Assembly (NCBI GenBank): GCA_020722205.1
Contig: DYLF01000015.1
Coordinates: forward strand, 1-35,879
Direction: 5' to 3'
Origin: Desulfobacca acetoxidans
Lineage (GTDB): Bacteria; Desulfobacterota; Desulfobaccia; Desulfobaccales; 0-14-0-80-60-11
DNA length: 35,879 bases
Numbering within the stretch: the stretch's first letter is position 1; the number at the start of each line of letters is the position of its first letter. Shown piece by piece: positions 18,149 to 26,836 of this stretch. The translations under genes and the position numbers were made by a program. Under the pieces are notes generated by a model. The model made no database searches. It saw only the letters and a list, made by a program, of their open reading frames with translations, and had not been told where the DNA came from.

Positions 18149-18446
18149 GGCCACCTTGAAAAGATCAAAGTTCAAGCTAGTTAATCTTCAAGAAGAAGTT
18201 TGTCTTGTAATTCAGCGAGGGATAAATCGCCCGGATAAAAAAGTATTTAACCTGAAATATCAACTTATTATCCCATCTTCCCCTTGAGGCCGGGAAAAGG
18301 TGTGGAAAACGTGGACTTTTTACGAATTCTTAAATATGTTTGAGCTAACTTTTATTGACCTTGGGCACCTCCCCTCCCTATGAGAGGCCGTTTTGAAAGT
18401 AAGCCCATATATTTTATTTTTTTTCTGAACATAGCCGATAGGAAGA

Positions 18447-19070
18447 ATGATGAACATGAATGCTAACGCAGCTGAGGTGGCTGCCGCCGGCATGCCTGTG
18501 GACTCCAAGGTATTTTTTGAGGTGTGTCGCCAACCCGGAGGCGAGCTCTGCCATCTCCCCCTGCAGGTCAAAAGCCTCTCAGGCAAGGGGGCGATCCTGG
18601 TGGGCAGCTGGATGCCGACCGGGTTTGTCCCCGAAAGCCTGAATGGTCAAGAGGGGGTCTTGCTCATTCTCGGGGAGGAAAAGGCGGATGACCTGGAAGT
18701 TCCCGGCAAGGTGCTCTGGACCAGGCCGGGGAACCGCGATCCTTCCGAGTATCTGGTGAGCCTGGAGCTTGACGATCCGGTTCAGAAAGCCAGGCGTGCC
18801 TTGGAGAACCAATTAAAAATATACCCCCGGGATATCAAGACGCTCTGGGACTCCTGGGATCAGGTGCACCAGCCGCCGGCGGCCCCTCACTGGGACCAGG
18901 GCTTTTATCTGGTGGCCTTGGCTGCTGTAGTCGGCGGACTGGCTTTGTACTTCACCGCTTCCGGCGGCGTCAAGGTCTGGGGGAGCATCGCCGCCATCTA
19001 TGGCAGTCTGATGATGGCCGGCAAAAGTCTATGGAGCATGTGGCGCCGAACTGTCAACAGCAAGCAATAA
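18447..19070 (+). CDS. PilZ-like domain protein with C-terminal TM hairpin
   Basis: VFFEVCRQPGGELCHLPLQVKSLSGKGAILVGSW beta-barrel-like; two TM segments FYLVALAAVVGGLALYF and VWGSIAAIYGSLMMAG. Confidence 0.5.
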   Translation: MMNMNANAAEVAAAGMPVDSKVFFEVCRQPGGELCHLPLQVKSLSGKGAILVGSWMPTGFVPESLNGQEGVLLILGEEKADDLEVPGKVLWTRPGNRDPSEYLVSLELDDPVQKARRALENQLKIYPRDIKTLWDSWDQVHQPPAAPHWDQGFYLVALAAVVGGLALYFTASGGVKVWGSIAAIYGSLMMAGKSLWSMWRRTVNSKQ

Positions 19071-19095
19071 AAGGCAAGAGGTGTGAGGCAAGCGA
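19061..19095 (-). repeat. heptanucleotide array at the 3' end of the PilZ-like gene
   Basis: CAAGCAA TAAAAGG CAAGAGG TGTGAGG CAAGCGA; contains the TAA stop at 19068-19070. Confidence 0.5.
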
Positions 19096-19145
19096 AGAAA
19101 GTTTAAACCGCTAAACAAGAAAACAATATTAATTTTACTATACAG

Positions 19146-19187
19146 CTTACAACATACGTCCAACGGCTCACACCTCACGGCTTACAA
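19146..19187 (+). repeat. heptanucleotide array CTTACAA CATACGT CCAACGG CTCACAC CTCACGG CTTACAA
   Basis: Six 7-nt units upstream of the MinD-like gene, opposite orientation to 19061-19095. Confidence 0.75.
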
Positions 19188-19204
19188 TATAAAGGGGTTC
19201 ACGG

Positions 19205-20227
19205 ATGTCGGCACAGCCGGGAAAAAAATTGTGGAGCATCGGCGGGGGCAAAGGTGGAGTGGGGAAAAGCGTCTTCACTCTGGGGTTGGGCATCTGCTTG
19301 GCCCATCTGGACAAAAAGGTCATCCTGGTGGACGCCGACTTGGGGGGCGCCAACCTCCACACCCTCATGGGGGTGCGCTATCCCCCCTTTACCCTGGAGG
19401 ATTTCTTCCTGAAACGGGTAAACTCTCTGGAAGAGGTCATTATTGACACCGACGTGGAGGGCATCGGTCTCATTTGCGGGGCCGATGACATTCTGGGGGC
19501 GGCCAACCCTACTTATGCCCAGAAGGTCAGAATCCTGACCCAGCTCGAGAACCTGCCCGCTGATTTGGTTCTTTTGGACTTAGGCGCCGGCACCTCTTAC
19601 AACGTCCTGGACTTCTTTAACTACTCCCCCGGACGCATCTGTGTCCTGACCTCTCATCCCACCTCTCTCCAGAACGCCTATGGCTTCATAAAAAGCGCCC
19701 TCTACCGCCAGATCTCCCGGGAGTTCTCCCGGGACCACGAAGTGCTGCGTTTAGTCCTGAAAAGCGAAGACCAGCCCACCGACGGCAAACCTGACTCCGT
19801 TGAAGACCTCCTTTTCCATCTTCAAGGGGGTGACGTTGACCGCCTCACTCGCTTCCTTAAGTTGCTAAAGAGCTTTGAACTTTATCTTGTGGTGAATGAA
19901 GTAAAAACTGACCGGGACATCCAGGCCTGGAAGATCATTGAGAAAGTCTGCGCCTCATTTCTCAGCCTGGAACCCAAATTGCTGGGTTATCTCTCCCATG
20001 ATCCCGCAGTGGACAAGGCCGTTAATCAGATGGTACCCTTCCCCCTGAACCAGGAGAAAAGCCCTGCCGCTCAGGATTTATATAAGATGGCGCAAGCACT
20101 GGTAGAAATCTGCACCCAGGAGCCGCCGCACCTCCTAAGCAAGGCTGAGACCAGCTGCCCCGAAAGGACCGATGGCTCCTGGAGCCGCCTCTGGTCTATG
20201 GTGCAGCGGGAGATGAAAAGTATATAA
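19205..20227 (+). CDS. MinD/ParA/FlhG-like P-loop ATPase
   Basis: Deviant Walker A GGGKGGVGKS, VILVDADLGGANLHTLMG, LVLLDLGAG. Confidence 0.9.
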   Translation: MSAQPGKKLWSIGGGKGGVGKSVFTLGLGICLAHLDKKVILVDADLGGANLHTLMGVRYPPFTLEDFFLKRVNSLEEVIIDTDVEGIGLICGADDILGAANPTYAQKVRILTQLENLPADLVLLDLGAGTSYNVLDFFNYSPGRICVLTSHPTSLQNAYGFIKSALYRQISREFSRDHEVLRLVLKSEDQPTDGKPDSVEDLLFHLQGGDVDRLTRFLKLLKSFELYLVVNEVKTDRDIQAWKIIEKVCASFLSLEPKLLGYLSHDPAVDKAVNQMVPFPLNQEKSPAAQDLYKMAQALVEICTQEPPHLLSKAETSCPERTDGSWSRLWSMVQREMKSI

Positions 20228-20278
20228 AACCAGCGAAGATGAGAAGCCTGAGGAGAGTGGCACAGTAAAAGGGTGCAC

Positions 20279-22684
20279 CTATTTTTCCCCCTTTTCCTCC
20301 TTCATCAGCTCCCGGGCGGTCTCCATGAGGCGGCGCAGGGTCTGGTCAACTTTATAGTTCACGGTGTCAGGTTCAAAGGTGCCGTCCGGCAGCCTTTTCC
20401 CGGCCGGTAAGCCGGTGAGCAGTTCCAGGGCCTCGTCGATCTGGCCCACCGCCCAGACGTGGAATTTCCCTTCCCGGACCGCCTCCACCACTTCCTTCTT
20501 CAGCATCAGGTCTTTGACGTTGGCCTTGGGGATAATCACCCCGTGGCTGCCGTTCAAACCCCGGGCTTGGCAGACCTTGTAGAAGCCTTCGATCTTCCAG
20601 TTGACGCCACCGATGGGCTGTACCTCCCCCCGCTGGCTGACCGAACCGGTGATGGCGATATTCTGCTTCAGGGGCACGTCGGCCAAAGCTGAGAGCAGGG
20701 CTAAAAGTTCCGCAGCGGAGGCGCTGTCTCCTTCCACTAGCCCATAGCTCTGTTCAAAGGTGAGAGTGGCCGACAGTGTCAGGGGTTTGTCCTGGGCGAA
20801 GCGGCTCTTGAGGAAGCCGGCCAAGATCATGACTCCTTTGGTATGGACGTTGCCGGACAGCTGGGATTCCCGGTCGATGGCCACCACGCCCTCTTTGCCC
20901 AGGGAGTAGGCCGCGGTAATGCGGCTGGGGCGACCGAAGGCGTGGTCCCCCAGCATAAAAATCGACAGGCCGTTGACTTGCCCCACCACCGCCCCCTGGG
21001 TCTCGATGAAGAGCATACCTTCCTCGATGAACTCCTGGAGTTTTTCTTCCGGCAGATCCACCCGATAAATCTTTTCGGCAATGGCCTTGTCGATATCGGT
21101 ACCGAAGATCACTTCGTGGGAGTTGTTTCTGGCCCAGAAGTTGGCCTCCTTGACAATGTCCAGGACTTCCTTGAGTTGCAGGGTGAGCTTTTCCTGATGT
21201 CCGGTGAGTTCCTGAGCGTATTCCACCAGGCGGGCCATGCCGGTCTTGTGCATCGGCAGTAAGTTTTCCTCTTTGACATAGCTGGCCACCAGCGAGGCAA
21301 ATTGCTCCAGGTGTTCCGGGGACTTGCGCATGGAGTAGTCAAAGTGGGCCTTGATCTTGAAGAACTTCTGGAAGTCTTCGTCATAGATGTATAGAAGCTG
21401 ATAAATGTATGGATCACCTACCAAAATAACCTTAAGGTTCAAAGGAATGGGCTGGGGTTGTAGGGTGCGGGTGGAGATGAAGCCCAACTGTTCCGCCAGG
21501 TCTTCGATCTTGATCTCCCGCTCTTTCAGACAGCGTTTCAGGGCCTCGTAAGAGAAGAACCAGCGCAGCAGATCCAACACATTAAGAATCAGGTAACCGC
21601 CGTTGGCCCGATGCACCGCGCCCGGCCGGATCAGCGTAAAATCCGTCACCAAGGCACCGAATTGCGCCCGGCGTTCCACCCCCCCGAAGAGATTGGTGTA
21701 ATTGGGATTATTTTCCAAAAGAACCGGGGCGCCTTTGGTCTCTGAGTTGTCCACAAACAGATTGACCTGATATTGTGTGAAACTGGGTTCCGGCACCGGG
21801 AAAGGAAAAGGTCCCGGAGTGCCCGGCTTTTTTTTCAAGTCGTCGATATTTTTTAAGATGTCATTCTCCACGTCCCGGAGATATTCCGTTACTTGGGGGA
21901 GTTGGGCATACTTTTCCGCCAGCTCCTCGATATAGTGTCCTACTGCGGATAAGGCCATATCCTGGTCCAGCTTTTTTTCCGCCTCATGAAACTCCTTCTC
22001 CATCTTGCGGATCTTGTTGATGGCCTCATTCATCTCTGCGTGCAGGGCATTGGACTTCACCCGCAGGGCTTCCCGCTCCTCGTCGCTTAAGGCCTTAAGA
22101 TCCTCTTCGCTCATGGGCTTGCCTTCTTTGCCCGGGAAGATCATCAGTCCGGACTGAGTGATGTTCAGGATGAACCCCTCTTTGCCGGCCAAGGCGTCCA
22201 GTTCCTGGAGAATGGCGTTGCGGGCCTGGGTGAATTGCCGCACCAGTGCCTCCCGGCGGTTGGTGTAGTCTTCGCTTTCAAAGACCTCGGGAATATAAGC
22301 CCGGAGGGAAGAGATCAAGGCTTCCATGTCATTTTTGAAGGTGCGACCCAGACCAGTAGGGAGGCTCAACACCCGAGGGCGTTCCGGCTCCTTAAAATTG
22401 TGCACATAAAGATAATCCGGCGGGCTGGGTTCCTTGGCGGCCAGTTCCTGGACATAGGCCTGGATGGTCTCGATTTTGCGGGACATCGGCGCTCCGGCGA
22501 CAAAAATGTTATACTCTGGGTCCTTGAGCCCCAGGCCGACCTCCAACGCGCGTCTGACCCGGTCCTGTGCCACTACCTTCCTGCTCAGGAGAGTAAGATC
22601 CAAAGTGGTCTCAAATCCAAACTCATTAGGGTCGCATACGGCACGCAGACTTTCAGGTTTTAACTCCCAGAGATCTCCAGGCAT
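20279..22684 (-). CDS. Lon-family (COG1067-like) S16 protease with degenerate Walker A
   Basis: EYNIFVAGAPMSRKIETI, HRANGGYLILNVLDLL, catalytic Ser in VEGDSASAAELLALL and Lys in GGVNWKIEGF. Confidence 0.85.
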   Translation of the reverse strand: MPGDLWELKPESLRAVCDPNEFGFETTLDLTLLSRKVVAQDRVRRALEVGLGLKDPEYNIFVAGAPMSRKIETIQAYVQELAAKEPSPPDYLYVHNFKEPERPRVLSLPTGLGRTFKNDMEALISSLRAYIPEVFESEDYTNRREALVRQFTQARNAILQELDALAGKEGFILNITQSGLMIFPGKEGKPMSEEDLKALSDEEREALRVKSNALHAEMNEAINKIRKMEKEFHEAEKKLDQDMALSAVGHYIEELAEKYAQLPQVTEYLRDVENDILKNIDDLKKKPGTPGPFPFPVPEPSFTQYQVNLFVDNSETKGAPVLLENNPNYTNLFGGVERRAQFGALVTDFTLIRPGAVHRANGGYLILNVLDLLRWFFSYEALKRCLKEREIKIEDLAEQLGFISTRTLQPQPIPLNLKVILVGDPYIYQLLYIYDEDFQKFFKIKAHFDYSMRKSPEHLEQFASLVASYVKEENLLPMHKTGMARLVEYAQELTGHQEKLTLQLKEVLDIVKEANFWARNNSHEVIFGTDIDKAIAEKIYRVDLPEEKLQEFIEEGMLFIETQGAVVGQVNGLSIFMLGDHAFGRPSRITAAYSLGKEGVVAIDRESQLSGNVHTKGVMILAGFLKSRFAQDKPLTLSATLTFEQSYGLVEGDSASAAELLALLSALADVPLKQNIAITGSVSQRGEVQPIGGVNWKIEGFYKVCQARGLNGSHGVIIPKANVKDLMLKKEVVEAVREGKFHVWAVGQIDEALELLTGLPAGKRLPDGTFEPDTVNYKVDQTLRRLMETARELMKEEKGEK

Positions 22685-22710
22685 AAGAACCCCCTATTTA
22701 GGTGCAATAT

Positions 22711-22861
22711 GGATGTTTTCGTAAAAAGTCATGTTTTCATGGCCTTATTAACGCGGAACAATGGCGTTGTGATTATCTACCGTTGCTGTGACTCATATAA
22801 TTTCCTCTCCCACTTGGGGGGGAGGCAGGATGAGGGGAAAAAGGATTTTTTACGAGTTCAT
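22711..22861. mobile_element. miniature inverted-repeat element copy 1 (MITE/REP-like)
   Basis: Ends GATGTTTTCGTAAAAAGTC / revcomp GATGAACTCGTAAAAAATC; internal CCTCTCCC..GGGGAGG hairpin; homologous to 23520-23673. Confidence 0.65.
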
Positions 22862-22874
22862 CAAAGTTCCGGAT

Positions 22875-23354
22875 TCAAAGGTCAGCCATCTGAATTTCCA
22901 GAATCTGATATATTCTCCGCCCCCCCGGCGTATTCACCTCTATTTTGTCTCCAGCGGCCCGGCCCATCAGGGCTCGCCCTAAAGGTGAAGACATGGACAG
23001 GCCGCCTTCCAGGGCTTCTGCCTCCGCCGGCCCCACCAGCCGGAATTGCCGCTCTTGTCCGGTGGCCAGGTTGACCACCCGTACTTTGGAGTTAAACCGC
23101 ACCTGGTCCGGCGGCAGGTTACTCCCCACCAAGACTTCGGCATTACTGAGAATCTCCTGCAACTGTTTGAGACGCCGTTCCACCCGGTGGCGCCGGGCCA
23201 CCAGGCGCTGGAAATCCAGAGGCGGGGAGGGCAGGCCGTCTCCCCCGGTCTCCAAAATCTCCTGCACCAGCCGGGGACGCTCCACCTTGCTAAGCATCTC
23301 GAATTCCTTCAATAGTTTCTCATAGCCCGAACGGGTCAGGAGATTCTTTTTCAT
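22875..23354 (-). CDS. GreA/GreB-like transcript cleavage factor family protein (divergent tip)
   Basis: MKKNLLTRSGYEKLLKEFEML start, coiled-coil, C-terminal VSSPLGRALMGRAAGDKIEVNTPGGRRIYQILEI-type Gre domain. Confidence 0.82.
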   Translation of the reverse strand: MKKNLLTRSGYEKLLKEFEMLSKVERPRLVQEILETGGDGLPSPPLDFQRLVARRHRVERRLKQLQEILSNAEVLVGSNLPPDQVRFNSKVRVVNLATGQERQFRLVGPAEAEALEGGLSMSSPLGRALMGRAAGDKIEVNTPGGRRIYQILEIQMADL

Positions 23355-23519
23355 ATCTTTCTCAGACTGCCCAGTGCTCTATTAATCCGCCAGCTGGGTT
23401 CAGGAATTTGGTCAAACACGCCTAAAGCCACTGCTACTTTTCCATATCAATAAAAACCTAGACTGTAAACTGTCTTGAAAAGTTTTCTATTAGGTGTTTT
23501 CTGTTTTCAGTTCAATTTT

Positions 23520-23673
23520 GATGGATTTATAAAAAGGCATATTTTTCTGGTTTTTATTAAGCCAGTAAAATGCCCTTGTGATTATATCCCTCTGATAAAC
23601 TAATATAACTTCCTCTCCTCTTGGGAGAACGGAGTGTAGTGAGGGGAACAGAAGGACTTTTGACGGGGTCAGC
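23520..23673. mobile_element. miniature inverted-repeat element copy 2 (decayed)
   Basis: Shared blocks in near-ungapped register with copy 1: TTGTGATTAT, ATAAYTTCCTCTCC, TTGGG, GAGGGGAA; ends GATGGATTTATAAAAAG and CTTTTGACGGGGTC. Confidence 0.55.
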
Positions 23674-23823
23674 AATTTTTAGGGGAAAAGATGAAGGGAG
23701 CTATTTTGCCCGGGGCGGAAAGGAGACCGACCAGATTTTCGCATTTATGGCTATAATAAAGGGTGCCGACCAGGGGTTTTTTTAGATAACATAAACATCG
23801 AGAAAATACACAGGACAACTACC

Positions 23824-24270
23824 ATGGAATATTGCGCAGGCAGTATCGGCCGGATTTTTGCAGTTCGCTTGTCAGAGGGGGAGCGTCTGCCGGAGAGCAT
23901 TGAAGATTTTTGTCAAAACCAGGGGATCAAAGCCGCCTTGGTCATCTATGTGGGGGGTGCCCAGGACGGCAGCCGCCTAGTGGTGGGCCCGGAAGCCGGC
24001 CGAAGCGACGCCGTCATACCCATAATCCACACCCTGAGAGGCATCCAGGAGGTATTAGGGGTGGGCACTCTTTTCCCCAATGAGGCCGGGGTTCCCGTGC
24101 TGCATCTGCACGCTGCCGTCGGCCGGGAAGGCCGCGCCACCGTGGGCTGTTCCCGAGCGGGGGTGGAGGTCTGGCTGGTGGGCGAAGTTCTGATCTTGGA
24201 AATCCTGGGAACGACCGGGGTGCGGAAGAAAGATCCCGCCACCGGCTTCCAACTGCTCGATTTAACTTAA
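23824..24270 (+). CDS. PPC/DUF296 domain DNA-binding-like protein
   Basis: IGRIFAVRLSEGERLPESIEDFCQNQGIKAALVIYVGGAQDG, VPVLHLHAAVGREG. Confidence 0.88.
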   Translation: MEYCAGSIGRIFAVRLSEGERLPESIEDFCQNQGIKAALVIYVGGAQDGSRLVVGPEAGRSDAVIPIIHTLRGIQEVLGVGTLFPNEAGVPVLHLHAAVGREGRATVGCSRAGVEVWLVGEVLILEILGTTGVRKKDPATGFQLLDLT

Positions 24271-24301
24271 CATTATCGCCTAGCCAACAGCATCTCGCTG
24301 C

Positions 24302-25615
24302 TTACGGATACAGGCGATCCAACAAACGGGGGAAGGGGATGGCTTCTCGTACGTGCTTCAACCCGCAGACCCAGGCCAGCAGGCGTTCCAGTCCCAGGCC
24401 GAACCCGGCGTGGGGGACGCTGCCGTAGCGTCTGAGATCCAGGTACCATTCCAAAGGCTCCTGGGGTAAATGGTATTCCTGGAGGCGGGCCAGCAGGATG
24501 TCCAAATCGGCAACGCGCTGGGAGCCGCCGATGATCTCACCGTAGCCTTCTGGGGCCAGCATGTCCACACACAAGGCCAACTCGGGGTTGTCCCTATCGG
24601 CCTCCATATAAAAGGCTTTAATCTGGCGGGGGTAGCGGTGGATAAGCACTGGACGGTCAAACATCTGGGAAAGCCGGGTTTCCTCGTCGCCCCCGAAATC
24701 TTCCCCCCAGGTTATGGCTACTCCTTCCGTCTGGAGGCGGACCACCGCTTCGGTGTAGCTGAGGCGGGGAAATGATTGGGAGACCTTTGAAAGAAGCGTC
24801 GTGTCCCGATCCAGCATCTCTAATTCCCGATTCCTGCGCTCCAACACCCTGAGAACCAGATAGCGCACCAGGTCTTCGCAGAGTTGTAGTATATCTTCCA
24901 GGAGGTAAAAGGCCGCTTCGGCTTCCACCATCCAGAATTCCATCAGATGTCGGCGGGTCTTGGACTTTTCTGCTCTGAAAGTGGGGCCGAAGCAATACAC
25001 CTTTCCCAACGCCATGGCCGCCGCCTCCAGATAAAGTTGGCCGCTTTGGGAAAGATAGGCTTTGCCCCGGTCCAGGTAATCGGTGGCAAACAGGGTGGTG
25101 GTGCCTTCGCAGGCGGTAGGGGTGAGGATAGGGGTGTCAACCAGGACAAAGCCCCGATCATAGAAGAAGTCCCGGCAGGCCCGGGCGAGTTCGTCCCGCA
25201 GGCGCAGAATGGCCTGCTGCCGGGGCGCTCGCAGCCACAAATGGCGCTGGTCCAACAGGAAGCCGACGCCGTGCTCCTTGTGGGCAATGGGGTAGTTTTG
25301 ACAGATGTGCAGAGGTGTCAGCCCCGTGACCTCCACTTCATAGCCTCCGGGAGCCCTAAGCTCCGCCCGCACCTGCCCCCTGAGGATGAGGGAAGACTCC
25401 TGACCCAGGCGGTCAAACTGGTGGAAGTCCTCCTCCGGCAGACGACCTTTTACCAATACCCCTTGCACCAAGCCGGTGCCGTCGCGCACCACCAGAAAAC
25501 GCACCTTGCCGCTTGAGCGCAAATGATAAACCCATCCCCGTATGGTTACCGCCTGCCCCTCATATTGGGGCAAGTCGGCAATATTGACCACCGGCGCTAT
25601 CTCAGGGGAAAACAT
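24302..25615 (-). CDS. asnS: asparaginyl-tRNA synthetase
   Basis: OB-fold N-terminus, YPIAHKEHGVGFLLDQRHLWLR, FGPTFRAEKSKTRRHLMEFWMVEAE, GFGLGLERLLAWVCGLKHVREAIPFPR. Confidence 0.93.
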   Translation of the reverse strand: MFSPEIAPVVNIADLPQYEGQAVTIRGWVYHLRSSGKVRFLVVRDGTGLVQGVLVKGRLPEEDFHQFDRLGQESSLILRGQVRAELRAPGGYEVEVTGLTPLHICQNYPIAHKEHGVGFLLDQRHLWLRAPRQQAILRLRDELARACRDFFYDRGFVLVDTPILTPTACEGTTTLFATDYLDRGKAYLSQSGQLYLEAAAMALGKVYCFGPTFRAEKSKTRRHLMEFWMVEAEAAFYLLEDILQLCEDLVRYLVLRVLERRNRELEMLDRDTTLLSKVSQSFPRLSYTEAVVRLQTEGVAITWGEDFGGDEETRLSQMFDRPVLIHRYPRQIKAFYMEADRDNPELALCVDMLAPEGYGEIIGGSQRVADLDILLARLQEYHLPQEPLEWYLDLRRYGSVPHAGFGLGLERLLAWVCGLKHVREAIPFPRLLDRLYP

Positions 25616-25622
25616 ATTTAAG

Positions 25623-25664
25623 TGTTCAATGATCAGTAATCATTGGGCGGTAAGCTGTATGAAG
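25623..25664 (+). repeat. heptanucleotide array TGTTCAA TGATCAG TAATCAT TGGGCGG TAAGCTG TATGAAG
   Basis: Six degenerate 7-nt units between the surA-like gene and asnS. Confidence 0.55.
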
Positions 25665-25791
25665 GCAGTTAAAATCAGGACAGTCAGTCATGACCCCCTG
25701 GCCCACCCAAGGTCATGAAAAGTTTGACTTTTTCATCTAACTATTGGCTCAGGAGTCAGCCCTCAGATCTTTTCAGGACAGAAGACAGAAT

Positions 25792-26766
25792 CTAAAGCAT
25801 GATCTTGATATGGGCCTTCCCCCGCAGTCCTTTCACCCACTCGGAGAAACGCCGCTCCATCTCCTGACGGGTCAGAATCTGGCGGATTTCGGGGGCTACT
25901 TCCTCGAGTGGCCGGGGCCGGCCGGTTTTTCTGGCCACCAATTGGATTATCTGAAACCCTTGGGGGGTCTGGAGAGGAGCGACCTCTCCGGGCTTTAGAC
26001 GCCCCAGGTACTGGACGATGGCGGGGTCCAGGTCAGCCAGGGAGATAAAGCCCAAATCCGTCAAGGTGAGAGAGTGTTTCTGTTTCAGGGCGTCCAGGGA
26101 GACCCCTTGGCGATGCTCCTTCAGAATTATTTCGGCCTTGACTTTTAATTCTTCTTTCTGAGGGGGGCTGGCCCCGGGGGGATAAGGGAGGTTCAGGATG
26201 CGCAGGTGCGCGAGTTCTCCCGCCTTTTTGGGATATTGACTCTCATAAAAACGGCGGATGTCGGCATCGCTGACCGTCGCCTTGCTGCCCACCACCATCT
26301 GCACCAAACGGTCCATGAGCAACTGCTCTTTCATCTGCTGCTTGAACTCCGCCAGACTCACCCCTGATTTGGCCAACGCCTGGGCAAAGGAGGCGTCATC
26401 GGTCAACTGGTTCCGCTGGCGGAAGTTGGCCAAGGCTTGGTCCACCTCCTTATCGGGAATCGTAAGCCCACGGCGTTTGGCCTCCTCTTTGGCCAGCTTC
26501 CGGTCTACCAAGACTTCCAGCATTTCCCGCTGAAAGGCCTTGCTGTCCTGCATCTGGCGGCTGAGGCCGGGTTGCTCCCGAACGGACTTCATCATCTGCT
26601 CCAGGTCAGAGAGGGTGATGATTTCGTCATTGACCACTGCCACAATCTTATCCACCACGGCCGCCGACGCCCAAGGCACCAGCCCGCTTACCATCAACCA
26701 CCCCAAAACCAAAAATATAGTAGGGGACGTACTTGAAATATTAACTTTATCTTTGGGCAAGTCCAA
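25792..26766 (-). CDS. SurA-like peptidyl-prolyl cis-trans isomerase / periplasmic chaperone
   Basis: Signal peptide, VVDKIVAVVNDEIITLSDLEQ, parvulin-like LRILNLPYPPG ... GEVAPLQTPQGFQIIQLVARK. Confidence 0.88.
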   Translation of the reverse strand: MDLPKDKVNISSTSPTIFLVLGWLMVSGLVPWASAAVVDKIVAVVNDEIITLSDLEQMMKSVREQPGLSRQMQDSKAFQREMLEVLVDRKLAKEEAKRRGLTIPDKEVDQALANFRQRNQLTDDASFAQALAKSGVSLAEFKQQMKEQLLMDRLVQMVVGSKATVSDADIRRFYESQYPKKAGELAHLRILNLPYPPGASPPQKEELKVKAEIILKEHRQGVSLDALKQKHSLTLTDLGFISLADLDPAIVQYLGRLKPGEVAPLQTPQGFQIIQLVARKTGRPRPLEEVAPEIRQILTRQEMERRFSEWVKGLRGKAHIKIML

Positions 26767-26801
26767 ACCTCAAGGTTTAAAGTTGAGAATAAACAAAAGT
26801 A

Positions 26802-26836
26802 TGGTTACTGACCACTAGTCAATGGTTATTACTACC
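26802..26836 (+). repeat. heptanucleotide array TGGTTAC TGACCAC TAGTCAA TGGTTAT TACTACC
   Basis: Five 7-nt units; last unit carries the mfd TAG stop. Confidence 0.7.

Noticed and set aside
23490-23675. 61-aa minus-strand ORF
   Set aside because: Lies inside the second miniature element; AT-rich and not gene-like.
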